Source: an uncultured delta proteobacterium
GTDB taxonomy: Bacteria; Myxococcota_A; Polyangia; Polyangiales; Polyangiaceae
NCBI GenBank assembly: GCA_903906315.1
Contig: CAIVJW010000031.1
Span: 1-57,597 of the forward strand
DNA: 57,597 bases
Reading direction: 5' to 3'
Shown here in pieces: positions 47,523 through 56,597 of this stretch (positions are counted from its first letter, which is position 1; each line of letters opens with the position of its first letter). The notes under the pieces were generated by a model. It saw nothing but the letters and a program-made list of their open reading frames with translations. It was not told where the DNA came from and searched no databases. A program made the translations under genes and the position numbers.

Positions 47523-48692
47523 ATGAGGCGCGTTCTCGTCCTCACGACGCACCACCCCTCGCGGCGCGAGCCGTCGCGCGCGCTCTACAGCTACTACACG
47601 TACGGCGCTCTCTCCCGTCGCGCCGAGATTCGCTTCGTCTCGCCGTGGCCGTTCTGGACGCGGCTGCGTTTCCCCGGGGACCTCGTGCGGCCGCCGCGCG
47701 AGCGCTGGGACGGGCTCGAGATCGAGTACCCGCCGTTCTTCAGCGTGCCGGGGGCGCCGGTCGTGCACGGGCTCGGCATGACGGCGTCGCTCGCGCGGCG
47801 CGTCGCGGCGATCCGGCGCGAGTTCCCCTTCGAGGCGATCCTCAGCGCGTGGGCGTACCCCGACACCGTCGCGTCGGCGGTGCTCGCCGCCTACCACCGC
47901 GTGCCGCTCGTCACGACGGTGCTCGGCAGTGACATCAACGAGCTCGCGCAGCGGCCCTGGATCGCGCCGCAGATCCGCGCCGGGCTGGCGCGCGCGCGGC
48001 GCGTCGTCGCCGTGAGCGAGGCGCTCGGGCGTGAGGTGGTCCGCCTCGGCGTCGCCTCCGATCGCGTGGTCGTGCTGCACAACGGGGTGGACGGGGAGGT
48101 CTTCCGGCCGCGCGACCGGGCCGCCGCGCGCGCCGCCGTCGGGGTCGATCCGGGGCGTCACCTCGTCGGTTACGTCGGCAACCTCGCGCCCGAGAAGGGC
48201 GCGGATGTCCTGGTCGACGCGGCGGCGATCCTGCGCGACCGAGGCGGGGCTCCCGTGGACGTCGCGATCATCGGGGCGGGCGGCTACGAGGCGGAGCTCC
48301 GGTCGCGCATCGCCGCGCGCGGGATCGGCGACCGCGTGCGCCTGCTCGGGCGGCGGCTGCACGACGAGGTGCCGACGTGGATCGGCGCGTTCGACGTGCT
48401 GTGCCTGCCGAGCCGGCGTGAGGGCTGCCCGAACGTGGTCCTCGAGGCGCTGGCGTCCGGGCGGCCGGTGGTCGCGTCCGAGGTCGGCGGCGTGCCGGAG
48501 CTCCTGCAGAAGGACAACGGGCTGCTCGTGCCGCCGAGCCGCCCCGACGCGCTCGCCGACGCGATCGCCGCGGCGCTCGGCCGATCGTGGGACGAGGCCG
48601 CGCTCCGCGCCACGGTGCCGAACCTGTCGTGGGATCGCGTGGGGGACGCCTACGCGCGTCTGCTCGACGAGGTGATCGAGGAGGCGCGCTAG
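47523..48692 (+). CDS. GT4 family glycosyltransferase
   Basis: 389 residues from ATG 47523. A two-domain GT-B fold: N-domain with the HHPSRREPSRALYS start, C-domain with GYVGNLAPEKGADVL and the E-x7-E motif in REGCPNVVLEALASG. It would transfer a sugar from a nucleotide donor to a growing glycan, for lipopolysaccharide or exopolysaccharide. A damaged copy of its last 50 codons lies at 51236-51388. A GC hairpin (48703-48709 with 48721-48727) follows the stop. Confidence 0.9.
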   Translation: MRRVLVLTTHHPSRREPSRALYSYYTYGALSRRAEIRFVSPWPFWTRLRFPGDLVRPPRERWDGLEIEYPPFFSVPGAPVVHGLGMTASLARRVAAIRREFPFEAILSAWAYPDTVASAVLAAYHRVPLVTTVLGSDINELAQRPWIAPQIRAGLARARRVVAVSEALGREVVRLGVASDRVVVLHNGVDGEVFRPRDRAAARAAVGVDPGRHLVGYVGNLAPEKGADVLVDAAAILRDRGGAPVDVAIIGAGGYEAELRSRIAARGIGDRVRLLGRRLHDEVPTWIGAFDVLCLPSRREGCPNVVLEALASGRPVVASEVGGVPELLQKDNGLLVPPSRPDALADAIAAALGRSWDEAALRATVPNLSWDRVGDAYARLLDEVIEEAR

Positions 48693-48738
48693 CGGGCGGG
48701 CGGCGCGCCTCTGCGACCGGGGCGCGCTCCTGAGCCGG

Positions 48739-49398
48739 CTACTGCGACACGAACGTCACGGGAATCACGATGGTCGCGCTGCCCCCGTCCGGCGGGGCAA
48801 ACTGAGCCGAAGCCACGCGCGCAGTCACGCAGGCGATGACCGTGCCGGATAGGCTTCCCCCGCCGCCCGGCGACGCGCTGAGGACCTCGCCGTTCGATCC
48901 GATCTTCGCCGTGATGCGGACCGAGCCTTTCATGCTCGGGTCTTCTTGCAGGCCCTGGTTGTAACAGCGCTGAAATCCGGGCTTCATACCGGCAACTATC
49001 GAAGCCGCGTTGGCCACGTTCCCGCCGCCCACGACCCCATAGATGCCAGGAGAGGGGCCATATCCCACAGCCACGTTGCCACGCGAGGCGTGCGCGTCGG
49101 GGCCCGGCGTGCCCGGCGTAGCGGCCGGGCCCGGCCCGCCATCGGTCGGGCCGACCGCGGCAGTGAGCTCGGGGGCCGGCGCGACGGTTTCGGCGCGCGC
49201 GTCGGCCTCCCCGTTCGGCGCTTTGCTGCAGCCACTGAGGGCCAATCCCGCCGACGCGGCGAACACCACGGTGGCGCCCACGATCGGGGGCCTGCGCGCG
49301 CCCTCGCGGCCGCGCACGCAGAACGGACAAGCCCGCTCCGAGGAGCGGACGTGCCGGTGGCAGCAGGCACAGACCACGAGCGCATCGCCATCCTTCAT
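48739..49398 (-). CDS. Zinc-ribbon membrane protein with AgmX/PglI C-terminal domain
   Basis: 219 residues from ATG 49398. The N-terminus has a zinc-ribbon-like set (Cys10, Cys12/13, Cys24, Cys27), then one membrane helix (about 38-55). A Gly/Pro/Ala-rich linker leads to a C-terminal AgmX/PglI domain (about 135-219, FQRCYNQGLQEDPSMKGSV and ending VIPVTF), related to the TonB C-terminal fold. Such proteins are typical of myxobacteria and some take part in gliding. The topology puts the ribbon in the cytoplasm and the domain in the periplasm. Confidence 0.8.
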   Translation of the reverse strand: MKDGDALVVCACCHRHVRSSERACPFCVRGREGARRPPIVGATVVFAASAGLALSGCSKAPNGEADARAETVAPAPELTAAVGPTDGGPGPAATPGTPGPDAHASRGNVAVGYGPSPGIYGVVGGGNVANAASIVAGMKPGFQRCYNQGLQEDPSMKGSVRITAKIGSNGEVLSASPGGGGSLSGTVIACVTARVASAQFAPPDGGSATIVIPVTFVSQ

Positions 49399-49782
49399 CA
49401 CTTCACGGGTATCGCTGGCGGGTGACCCAATCAAGCCCGAAGCTGCCAAGCTTTGCTATGTGGACCGGCCTTCTGCAGGTTCGCGGGGTATTGGAGGTCG
49501 GCTCGGGGCGGGCTGATTCAACGTCGTGCTTTGGGTCATTGGGCGCCCGTCGCGCCTCGCGCGCAATCGCCTTCTGGTCATTCAGGGAGGCTCGGCGGGG
49601 TCGAACGGGCCGCTGCCCGGCCGGGTCGCGTCTGGAGTTCCCGGCCGCGCAGGCGCAGCCCGACGAGCGACGGCGCAGTCCCCAGCCGCCGTGCTCGCGG
49701 ACGGGGCCTTGCCGTCGCACGCATCGGCCGGCGAGGTCCGGGCACGCGAAGCGCCCGAACGTGAAGGGGATTGGCGCGTGTC
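49399..49782. other. Intergenic stretch without a recognisable gene
   Basis: 384 bases. All frames lack a domain or a plausible start, and third-position composition is unlike the neighbouring genes. The last part looks like the scrambled continuation of the truncated cytochrome. A GATACC box near 49407-49412 (minus strand) may serve the AgmX/PglI gene. Probably degenerate or recently inserted DNA. Confidence 0.4.
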
Positions 49783-50184
49783 TCACGTGGACGCCTTCGG
49801 TGCGCACCGCGGTGACGAGGCCCATGGCGCCGGCGGGGTGGGCCGATTCCCGCCGATCGTCGCGAGCGAGGGTGCCGGGCTCGCGAAGCCGCGCACGCGC
49901 GCGCTGAGGGGCGCCTCGCCGACGGGCGCACCCTCGTGGCAGCCGTGGCACCCCTCGCGCACGAACACCGCGCGTCCCGCGACCTCGAGCGGCGTGAAGG
50001 CGCGTCCGCCGTCGTCCGTGAGAGCCACTCCGCGAAGGTCGGGCGCGGGCGCGGGCTCGTCCGGCGGCGCCGCGCGCGCGTCCACCGGCGTCGGCGCGAT
50101 CGCCACGACGGGCGGCGCCTCGACGCGCGCGCCGCAGCCCGCGACGAGGAGCGTGAGCGAAGCGATCAGCGCGCGTGGGTGCAT
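49783..50184 (-). CDS. Cytochrome c-type lipoprotein, apparently truncated
   Basis: 133 residues. A signal peptide with lipobox-like LLVAGC (Cys17) is followed by a Pro/Ala linker and a haem-binding CHGCH at about 81-85 within VFVREGCHGCHEG. The domain then reads APSLATIG but breaks into a Pro/Ser-rich string; the Met ligand expected 40-60 residues later is absent before the stop. The gene therefore seems cut or frameshifted. It lies within the inserted block between the two glycosyltransferase tails. Confidence 0.6.
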   Translation of the reverse strand: MHPRALIASLTLLVAGCGARVEAPPVVAIAPTPVDARAAPPDEPAPAPDLRGVALTDDGGRAFTPLEVAGRAVFVREGCHGCHEGAPVGEAPLSARVRGFASPAPSLATIGGNRPTPPAPWASSPRCAPKAST

Positions 50185-50236
50185 GGCGACAGGATGCCAG
50201 GCGCGGCCGCGCGCCGGCCAGCCCTCGGGTGCGACG

Positions 50237-50635
50237 TCAGCGCGGCTCGCGCGGGCGAGGCGCTTCGTCGCGGCCCACCCAGAGCGCCCACGCCACCAGC
50301 ACGAGCTGCAGCGGCAGCCGCGCCCAGAGCGCCCACGTGGGCAGGTCCGCCTCCCCCAGCGGGAGGTGATGCACGGCCATGTTCACGTTCGCCGGGAAGA
50401 CCGCGGCGTAGAGCGCGACGAGCCCCCAGGAGGCCAGGCGCCGCGTGCGCGGCACGAGGAGGCCCACGCCGCCCAGGATCTCGAACGCGCCGCTCACGAT
50501 CACGAGGCCGCGCGGCGCGGGCAGCCACGTCGGGACGATCGCGACGAAGGGCCCCGGGTCGACGAAGTGCAGCACGCCCACGCCGACCATCGCCGCGGCG
50601 AGCAGGAGGCGAAGGGCGGCGCGTGCGAGCTTCAT
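50237..50635 (-). CDS. DoxX-like small membrane protein
   Basis: 132 residues with four hydrophobic helices. The N-terminal MVGVGVLHFVDPGPFVAIVP and GAFEILGGVGLLVPRTR patterns are typical of DoxX/DUF-type quinone-related membrane proteins. It ends in an Arg/Pro-rich tail. A small isolated gene with no operon partner apart from the truncated cytochrome 52 bases downstream. Confidence 0.75.
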   Translation of the reverse strand: MKLARAALRLLLAAAMVGVGVLHFVDPGPFVAIVPTWLPAPRGLVIVSGAFEILGGVGLLVPRTRRLASWGLVALYAAVFPANVNMAVHHLPLGEADLPTWALWARLPLQLVLVAWALWVGRDEAPRPREPR

Positions 50636-50704
50636 CCCCGTATCCTAGCCAGACCCTCGCCGAAAGGCGCTGCCGCCTTGGCGACCGTCCAAGAGCCGTG
50701 ATTA

Positions 50705-50774
50705 TCACCACAGAGGTACAGAGGCACAGAGGCAAAGATTGATCTTCCTCCGTGCCTCCGTGCCTCCGTGGTGA
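50705..50774. repeat. 70-base palindromic REP-like element
   Basis: A long imperfect inverted repeat centred near 50739. The left arm has three copies of CAGAGGYA and the right arm three of CTCCGTGC/G, beginning TCACCAC and ending GTGGTGA. The same type of CAGAGGCACAGAGG/GCCTCCGTGG string is a known dispersed intergenic repeat in many bacteria, so this is likely a mobile or REP-like palindrome. Transcripts could fold into a long hairpin. Confidence 0.75.
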
Positions 50775-51235
50775 GCTTCTGCTCCGGGTGGCCCGGAATC
50801 CCCGCGCGAGGTTGCTGCAAGTCCTTTTCGGCGAGGGTCTCGCTACGTGCCCGCGGGCGGCGGCCGACGGCGAAGAAGCCGGTGATCGGCTTCCGCAAGG
50901 CCTCGAGCTCGGGCGTCGAGCCGCTCGCGCGGGCGAGGGTGCGGCAGCGCGGTACGCGTTCCCGGGGCGCGGACCCAGGAGGGCGCCAAGCGCGACAGGA
51001 CGCCAGTGCGCCAAAGACTTCAGGCGAAGGGAAGGAGGTGGGTCCTGCGGGGCCCGAGGCCGGCAACCGGTGGCGCCCTCCGTGGACGCGCAGGCTCGCG
51101 GCGCCCCGAGTCTTGCCTCGGTGCTCTTGGTGCGGCCATCGCTCCGCATCCGTCCGGTCCACGGCGTTGCGAGCCAGTGGACGACGCTCGAACCGAGGCC
51201 GTGAACGCGTACTGAGAAGGTCAACGGGCGGACCG
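50775..51235. other. Intergenic stretch without recognisable gene
   Basis: 461 bases between the palindrome and the glycosyltransferase remnant. Open frames here carry no recognisable domain and lack a plausible start or ribosome site. It may be degenerate DNA left by an insertion. Confidence 0.4.
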
Positions 51236-51388
51236 TGCCGCCGCGACGCGCTCGCCGAGGCGATTACCGACGCGATCGGCCGATCGTGGGACGAGGCCGC
51301 CCTGCGCCACGGTGCCGAACCTGTCGTGGGATCGGGTGGGGCACGCCTGCGCGCGCCGGCTCGACGAGGTGACCGCGGCGGCGCGCTT
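51236..51388 (+). pseudogene. Frameshifted copy of glycosyltransferase 3' end
   Basis: About 150 bases closely match 48546-48691, the last 50 codons of the glycosyltransferase at 47523-48692. Shared long identities include CGATCGTGGGACGAGGCCG and CGGTGCCGAACCTGTCGTGG. Two bases are missing after GAGGCCGC, shifting the frame, so after the shift it reads VPNLSWDRVG-like. The rest of the gene is not present. This is a duplicated, decaying fragment lying beside the polysaccharide genes. Confidence 0.8.
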
Positions 51389-51412
51389 GCGCGGGGCCGC
51401 GCGGCGACCCGG

Positions 51413-52429
51413 CTACGCGCCGATCGCCGCCTTGTGGAACGCGAACGCGCGCCCGAGGCCCTCGGTCGTCGGCACGAGCGGTCGCCAGCCGAGGCCCTTG
51501 AGCTTCGCGTTGCTGAAGCGCGTGCCCTTCCACATCGTGCGCGTCTTGTACGGCGTGAAGACCGCGGGCAGCTGGCCCTTCGACCAGCGGCTGTACGCCT
51601 GGACCGCGGCGGAGACGGCGCGCAGCGCGGGGTAGGGGACCGGCACGACCGTGAGGCGCTGCACGTCGCGGCGGTAGCGCGCGAGGTACTCGTCGGCGGT
51701 CACGAGGTCGTCGTCGACGACGTTGTACGTCTGCCCCACGGCGACGGGGCTCTGGCCGGCGATCACGATCGCGTCGGCGCAGCTCTCGACGTACGTGAGC
51801 GGGAGCAGGTTGCTCCCGCCCAGCGAAAGGAAGACGCCGGCGAGGTCGAGCCCCACGCGCGCCGAGAGGCGCGACCCGCCGCGCCCGTAGATGACGCCGG
51901 GGCGCAGCACCACGAGCGGAAAGCCGTGCTTCGCCTGGACCTCGCGAAAGAGTCGCTCCTGGCGGAGCTTGGCCTGCGAGTAGATGTCGCGGCGCTCGGG
52001 GTGCGGCTCGAGCGGGGTGGACTCGTCGACGACCGCGCCGGCGGCGAGGTCGGCGGTGCCGTACACGCCGAACGAGCTGACCAGCACGACCTTGATGGGC
52101 CGCGCCGCGGCGACGATCGCGTCGAGGAGGTGCTTGGACGCCACGACGACGTTGAGGAACATGTCGGCCGGCGCGCCGGCGAGCGACGCGGCCAGGTGGT
52201 AGACGACGTCGACGCCCTCGATCGCCCTCGCCGCGCTCGCGGACGAGTCGATCGACCCGACGAACAGCTCGACCGTCGACCCGGTCGCCTCGCGGGCGAT
52301 CGCCTCGAGCTTGGACCGGTCGCTGCCGGTGCGCACCAGGCACCGCACGTCCGTCTCGCCGCGCGCCAGCAGCCGGCAGACCAGGGCCGCCCCGAGGAAG
52401 CCGGTCGCGCCCGTCACGAGGACCTTCAT
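51413..52429 (-). CDS. NAD-dependent epimerase/dehydratase (extended SDR)
   Basis: 338 residues. Starts VTGATGFLGAAL (NAD(P)-binding GxxGxxG), has SSFGVYG and the catalytic Tyr-x3-Lys in YSQAK, all typical of nucleotide-sugar epimerase/dehydratases. It would modify a nucleotide sugar for the neighbouring glycosyltransferases; a sterol/isoprenoid reductase-like role in the same superfamily is possible. Its ATG overlaps the oxidoreductase stop by four bases, so both are co-translated. Confidence 0.9.
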   Translation of the reverse strand: MKVLVTGATGFLGAALVCRLLARGETDVRCLVRTGSDRSKLEAIAREATGSTVELFVGSIDSSASAARAIEGVDVVYHLAASLAGAPADMFLNVVVASKHLLDAIVAAARPIKVVLVSSFGVYGTADLAAGAVVDESTPLEPHPERRDIYSQAKLRQERLFREVQAKHGFPLVVLRPGVIYGRGGSRLSARVGLDLAGVFLSLGGSNLLPLTYVESCADAIVIAGQSPVAVGQTYNVVDDDLVTADEYLARYRRDVQRLTVVPVPYPALRAVSAAVQAYSRWSKGQLPAVFTPYKTRTMWKGTRFSNAKLKGLGWRPLVPTTEGLGRAFAFHKAAIGA

Positions 52430-53550
52430 CGCGCCACCTCCGTCTGCGGGACCTGACGCCAGATCTCGTCCATCCAGCCCGCGATGCGCAGGAGGTGGCG
52501 GTAGGGGATCGGCGGCGGCCCGTCGCGCTCGATGCTGTCGTAGAAGGCCGAGAAGAGGCGGTTCATCCCGGTGAAGAAGTGGAAATCGTTGTGGGCGAAG
52601 CGCATGGCGTTCACGCCCCCCTGACGGAGGTGCTGCAGGCCCTGGTCGAACGCCGGCGCGAGGCGGCCGAGCGCGCTCGGCAGGGCGCTCTGCGACTCGA
52701 GCGTGATCGTGCGCGCGGTGTGGTTGACGAGCGCGCTGCTCCTGGTCCCGTAGACGCGCGTCGTGTGGACGATCGGCTTCACGTGCGACGAAAACCAGAC
52801 GAACGCGCTCGATCGGCTGCCCGTCAGCGTGACGCGGAGCTCGTCCATCATCGCGTCGCGCACGTCGCCGAAGCGCGCCGTCCGCCGGACGAAGCCCTGT
52901 GCCGAGATGCGGACGTCGCCGATCGGATCGGCGAACACCTCGCCGTCGGGGCGGTCGTCGGGCAGGAGCTCGGGCAGCTTGTAGAGCAGGTGATCGAGGT
53001 TGTTGTGGAAGAGCTTGCCGGGGAGCCCGTGCACCCAGTGGTTCGCGTCACCGAGCAGCGCCTTGCCGAAGGGGCCGGCGAGGCCGTAGCCGAGGAAGGA
53101 CTCGGCGTGCACGGGCTCGCCGATCTCGCCGCGGGCGAAGAGCTCGCGCAGCTCCGCGAGCGGGGGATCGAAGTAGTAGCTGTAGCCGATCGTGAGCTTC
53201 TTGCCGGCGCCGAGGGCGTGCAAGACGAGCGCCCGCGAGTCCGCGTAGCACAGGGTCAGGGGCTTCTCGACGTACACGTGCGCGCCCGCGTCGAGGGCAC
53301 GCACGCCGATCGCGAGGTGCGACTGCGGCGGCGTCGTGATGTGCACGACGTCGGGGCGCTCGATCGCGAGCATGCGATCGAGGTCGTCGTAGAAGCCCGG
53401 CAGGCCGTAGCGGCTGGCGAGCTGCTCGGCCATCAGCAGCTCCCGGTCCACCACCGCGACCACGCGGGCCGCGTCGCCGAGCTTCTGGATCTCCTCGACG
53501 TGGCCGTCCGCGATCTTGCCGCAACCGACGACAGCAACCTTGAGGGTCAT
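52426..53550 (-). CDS. Gfo/Idh/MocA family oxidoreductase
   Basis: 374 residues from ATG 53550 with GGGAGGCACC just upstream. The Rossmann motif VGCGKIADGH and the YVEKPL motif (catalytic Lys) are present, followed by a C-terminal alpha/beta domain. These NAD(P) enzymes oxidise or reduce sugar carbons, often of nucleotide sugars. First gene of an operon with the epimerase and facing away from the second glycosyltransferase. Confidence 0.9.
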   Translation of the reverse strand: MTLKVAVVGCGKIADGHVEEIQKLGDAARVVAVVDRELLMAEQLASRYGLPGFYDDLDRMLAIERPDVVHITTPPQSHLAIGVRALDAGAHVYVEKPLTLCYADSRALVLHALGAGKKLTIGYSYYFDPPLAELRELFARGEIGEPVHAESFLGYGLAGPFGKALLGDANHWVHGLPGKLFHNNLDHLLYKLPELLPDDRPDGEVFADPIGDVRISAQGFVRRTARFGDVRDAMMDELRVTLTGSRSSAFVWFSSHVKPIVHTTRVYGTRSSALVNHTARTITLESQSALPSALGRLAPAFDQGLQHLRQGGVNAMRFAHNDFHFFTGMNRLFSAFYDSIERDGPPPIPYRHLLRIAGWMDEIWRQVPQTEVAR

Positions 53551-53734
53551 GGTGCCTCCCTGCCTGTTCGCGCGCTGCAGGACCTCCTCACGGCGGGCGC
53601 GATCTCGTCGAGCCGGGCGGGGTGAGGGGTTTGCGCGAAGGGGCCGTAGGATAGCACGACCGGCGGCCCGCGCCGCGCCGCGCCGGATGCGCGGAGAGCG
53701 GACCGCCGCGGGCGGGTGGGGTAGGGTTCGCGGG

Positions 53735-54841
53735 ATGGATACGCTCTCGATCGCGCACGTGCTCCCGTCGTTCGGCGTCGGCGGGCAGGAGCGCGTCGCG
53801 CTCGACCTCGCGCGTCGGCAGCTCGCCGAGGGGCACCGCGTCCGCGTGGTGTCGCTCGCGGCGGAGCCCGAGGGCCCGCTCGCTTCGGAGTTTCGCGCCG
53901 CCGGTGTCGCCACCGAGACGGTGCCGAAGGGATGGCGCCTCGACCCGACGCTGCCTCTGCGCCTCGCGCGGAGCCTGCGCCGCGCGCGCGTCGAGGTCGT
54001 CCACACGCACAACCCGCTCGCGCTGATCTACGGCGCACCGGCGGGCACGCTCGCCCGTGCGGGCGTCGTGCACACCAAGCACGGGGAGAACCTCGACACG
54101 CCGAGGCAGCTCGTCCTGCGGCGCGCGGCCGCCCTGCTCGTCGACGCGTTCGTGGCGGTGTCGGAGACGACGGCGGACCACGCGCGCGCGACCCACGACG
54201 TGGCGCCCCGCAAGCTCGCGGTCATCGCGAACGGCATCGACCTCGATCGCTTCGGCCCGGACCCCGCGGTGCGGGCCGAGGTGCGGCGCGAGATCGGCGT
54301 GCCCGCGGGCGCGTGGGTCGTCGGGACCGTCGGGCGGCTCGTGGACCTGAAGAACCAGGCGCTGCTCGTGCGGGCCCTTGCGCGGACCGATCAGCACGTC
54401 GTGATCGTCGGCGAGGGGCCCGAGCAGGACGCGATCGAGCGCGTGGTGGCCGAGCTGGGCGCGGGCGCGCGCGTGCACCTCGCGGGGCGTCGCAGCGACG
54501 TGCCGCGGATGCTCTGCGCGTTCGACGTGTTCGCGCTGCCCTCGACGAGCGAGGGGCTGCCGCTGGTGCTGCCGGAGGCGATGGCCACCGCGCTGCCGGT
54601 CGTGGCGACCCGCGTGGGCGGCGTGCCGCAGGTCGTCGACGACGGCGAGACGGGCTTCCTCGTCGACTCGCGCGACGAGGCGGCGCTGCGCACCCGGCTG
54701 GTGGAGCTCGCCCGGGACCCGGCGCGGTCGCGCGCGTTCGGGGCGAGGGCGCGAAAGCTCGCGATCGATCGGTACTCGCTCGACCGCATGTGGGCGGCGT
54801 ATCGCGCGATCTACGATCGCGTGGCCGTGCGGCGCCCTTGA
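53735..54841 (+). CDS. GT4 family glycosyltransferase
   Basis: 368 residues from ATG 53735. N-domain begins HVLPSFGVGGQERVALDLAR (typical GT4); C-domain has GTVGRLVDLKNQALLV and the E-x7-E motif in SEGLPLVLPEAMATALP. It should add a sugar to a lipid- or glycan-linked acceptor. A TAGGGT -10 box (53722-53727) ends seven bases before the ATG. It is distinct from the first glycosyltransferase, so the remnant at 51236 is not its copy. Confidence 0.9.
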   Translation: MDTLSIAHVLPSFGVGGQERVALDLARRQLAEGHRVRVVSLAAEPEGPLASEFRAAGVATETVPKGWRLDPTLPLRLARSLRRARVEVVHTHNPLALIYGAPAGTLARAGVVHTKHGENLDTPRQLVLRRAAALLVDAFVAVSETTADHARATHDVAPRKLAVIANGIDLDRFGPDPAVRAEVRREIGVPAGAWVVGTVGRLVDLKNQALLVRALARTDQHVVIVGEGPEQDAIERVVAELGAGARVHLAGRRSDVPRMLCAFDVFALPSTSEGLPLVLPEAMATALPVVATRVGGVPQVVDDGETGFLVDSRDEAALRTRLVELARDPARSRAFGARARKLAIDRYSLDRMWAAYRAIYDRVAVRRP

Positions 54842-54972
54842 CTCGGCCGGCGGGAGGCAAGACCCTCCCGTGCCGCTCGCACCTGGCAGCTCCACCGCGT
54901 GCCGCCGCCCTCGCGACGTACGGCGACCCGGCCAAGCTCCTGCCCCGAGAGAGACCTGAAAGGAAGCTCGTG

Positions 54973-56370
54973 ATGCGCACGCTGATCAAGAACGGGACGA
55001 TCGTCACGGCCGTCGACACCTACGCCGCGGACCTCTGGATCGAGGACGGGCGCATCGCCGCCATCACCGCGCCGGGGGGCTTCGGCGGATCGCCGCCGCA
55101 GGCGGACACGATCCTCGACGCGGCCGGCAAGTTCATCCTGCCGGGCGGCATCGACGCGCACACCCACCTCGACATGCCGTTCGGCGGGACGATGTCGGCC
55201 GACGACTTCGAGACGGGCACGCGCGCGGCCGCCCACGGCGGCACGACGACCATCGTCGATTTCGCCATCCAGTCGAAGGGCAAGAGCTTCCGCTCCGCGC
55301 TCGACGACTGGCACCAGAAGGCGGAGGGCAAGGCGGCGATCGACTACGGCTTCCACGTCATCGCGACCGACGTGAACGACTCGACCCTCGCGGAGATCCC
55401 CGCGCTCGTCGCCGAGGGCGTGTCGTCGTTCAAGCTCTTCACGGCCTATCCGGGCTCGCTGATGACCGACGACGCGCAGATCTTCCGCGCGCTCAGGAAG
55501 GCGCGCGAGGCCGGCGCGCTCACGATGATGCACGCCGAGAACGGCAGCGCGATCGCGGTGCTCGTGAAGGAGGCGATCGCCGCCGGGCAGACGGCGCCGA
55601 AGTACCACGCGCTCACCCGGCCCGAGATCGCGGAGGCCGAGGCCACCTACCGCACGATCGCGCTCGCCGAGCTGGCCGGCGCGCCCGTGTACATCGTGCA
55701 CCTCACCTCGCCGCGCGCGCTCGAGCACGTGGTGCGCGCGCGCGACGCGGGCCTGCCGGTCTACGCGGAGACCTGCCCGCAGTACCTGTTCTGCTCGCTC
55801 GACGACCTCGCGCGCGACGGCTTCGAGGGCGCGAAGTACGTCTGCTCGCCGCCGGTCCGCGACAAGGCGGCGTGGCCGGAGATCTGGCGCGGCATCAAGA
55901 CCGGCCACATTCAGGTCGTGTCGACCGACCACTGCCCCTTCCGCATGGCCGACCAGAAGATCCTCGGCAAGGACGACTTCTCCAAGATCCCGAACGGCAT
56001 GGCTTCGATCGAGACGCGCCTGCACCTGATGTGGGACGGCGGCGTCGGCACCGGCAAGATCTCGATGAACCGCTTCGTCGAGATCACCTCGACTGCGCCC
56101 GCCAAGCTCTTCGGTCTCTACCCGCGCAAGGGCACGATCGCCGTCGGCGCCGACGCTGACCTGCTCGTGTGGGACGCGAACAAGGAGCACGTGCTCGACG
56201 CGGCGGCGCTGCACATGGCGGTCGACCACTCGCCGTACGAGGGTCGCAAGGTCAAGGGCGCGCCCGAGATCGTGATGTCGCGCGGCAAGGTCGTCATCGA
56301 CAAGGGCGTCCACGTCGGCGCGAAGGGCCACGGCCGCTTCGTGAAGCGCGCGCCCTTCGCCATGATCTAG
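54973..56370 (+). CDS. hydA: Dihydropyrimidinase/D-hydantoinase
   Basis: 465 residues, normal length, from ATG 54973 with AAAGGAAG upstream. Cyclic amidohydrolase: DAHTHLD gives the metal His pair, SFKLFTAYPG the carboxylated bridging Lys, and MMHAENG, YIVHLTSP and STDHCPF the further ligands. It opens dihydropyrimidine or hydantoin rings in pyrimidine breakdown. No beta-ureidopropionase or dihydropyrimidine dehydrogenase gene is beside it, so its pathway partners lie elsewhere. Confidence 0.93.
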   Translation: MRTLIKNGTIVTAVDTYAADLWIEDGRIAAITAPGGFGGSPPQADTILDAAGKFILPGGIDAHTHLDMPFGGTMSADDFETGTRAAAHGGTTTIVDFAIQSKGKSFRSALDDWHQKAEGKAAIDYGFHVIATDVNDSTLAEIPALVAEGVSSFKLFTAYPGSLMTDDAQIFRALRKAREAGALTMMHAENGSAIAVLVKEAIAAGQTAPKYHALTRPEIAEAEATYRTIALAELAGAPVYIVHLTSPRALEHVVRARDAGLPVYAETCPQYLFCSLDDLARDGFEGAKYVCSPPVRDKAAWPEIWRGIKTGHIQVVSTDHCPFRMADQKILGKDDFSKIPNGMASIETRLHLMWDGGVGTGKISMNRFVEITSTAPAKLFGLYPRKGTIAVGADADLLVWDANKEHVLDAAALHMAVDHSPYEGRKVKGAPEIVMSRGKVVIDKGVHVGAKGHGRFVKRAPFAMI

Positions 56371-56597
56371 CCAAGGGTTCTCGGCTGACGGTGTCGAAGG
56401 CGGCGCGACGCGGCGGCCCCCCGGAGGCCGCCGTGCGCCCGCGGGGCGAGGTGTCCACTCCCGCTTCGGGAGGCGCCTTCGGTGGGGTGGTGGAGATCGA
56501 CGCGCCGGCTCGTCCGTCAGGAAAGCGATCGGCTAGCGCGTCGACCCGGTAGGCTGCTAGCGTCGCTGTTCACCCGAGGGCCCGAGCCAACGCCGCA

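Noticed and set aside
49526-50701. 391-codon plus-strand frame across cytochrome c and DoxX genes
   Set aside because: Arg/Ala/Pro-rich shadow; the minus frames show CHGCH and a DoxX pattern.
51312-51635. Possible small plus-strand gene of 107 codons
   Set aside because: Its first part is the frameshifted glycosyltransferase tail and the rest is antisense to the epimerase.
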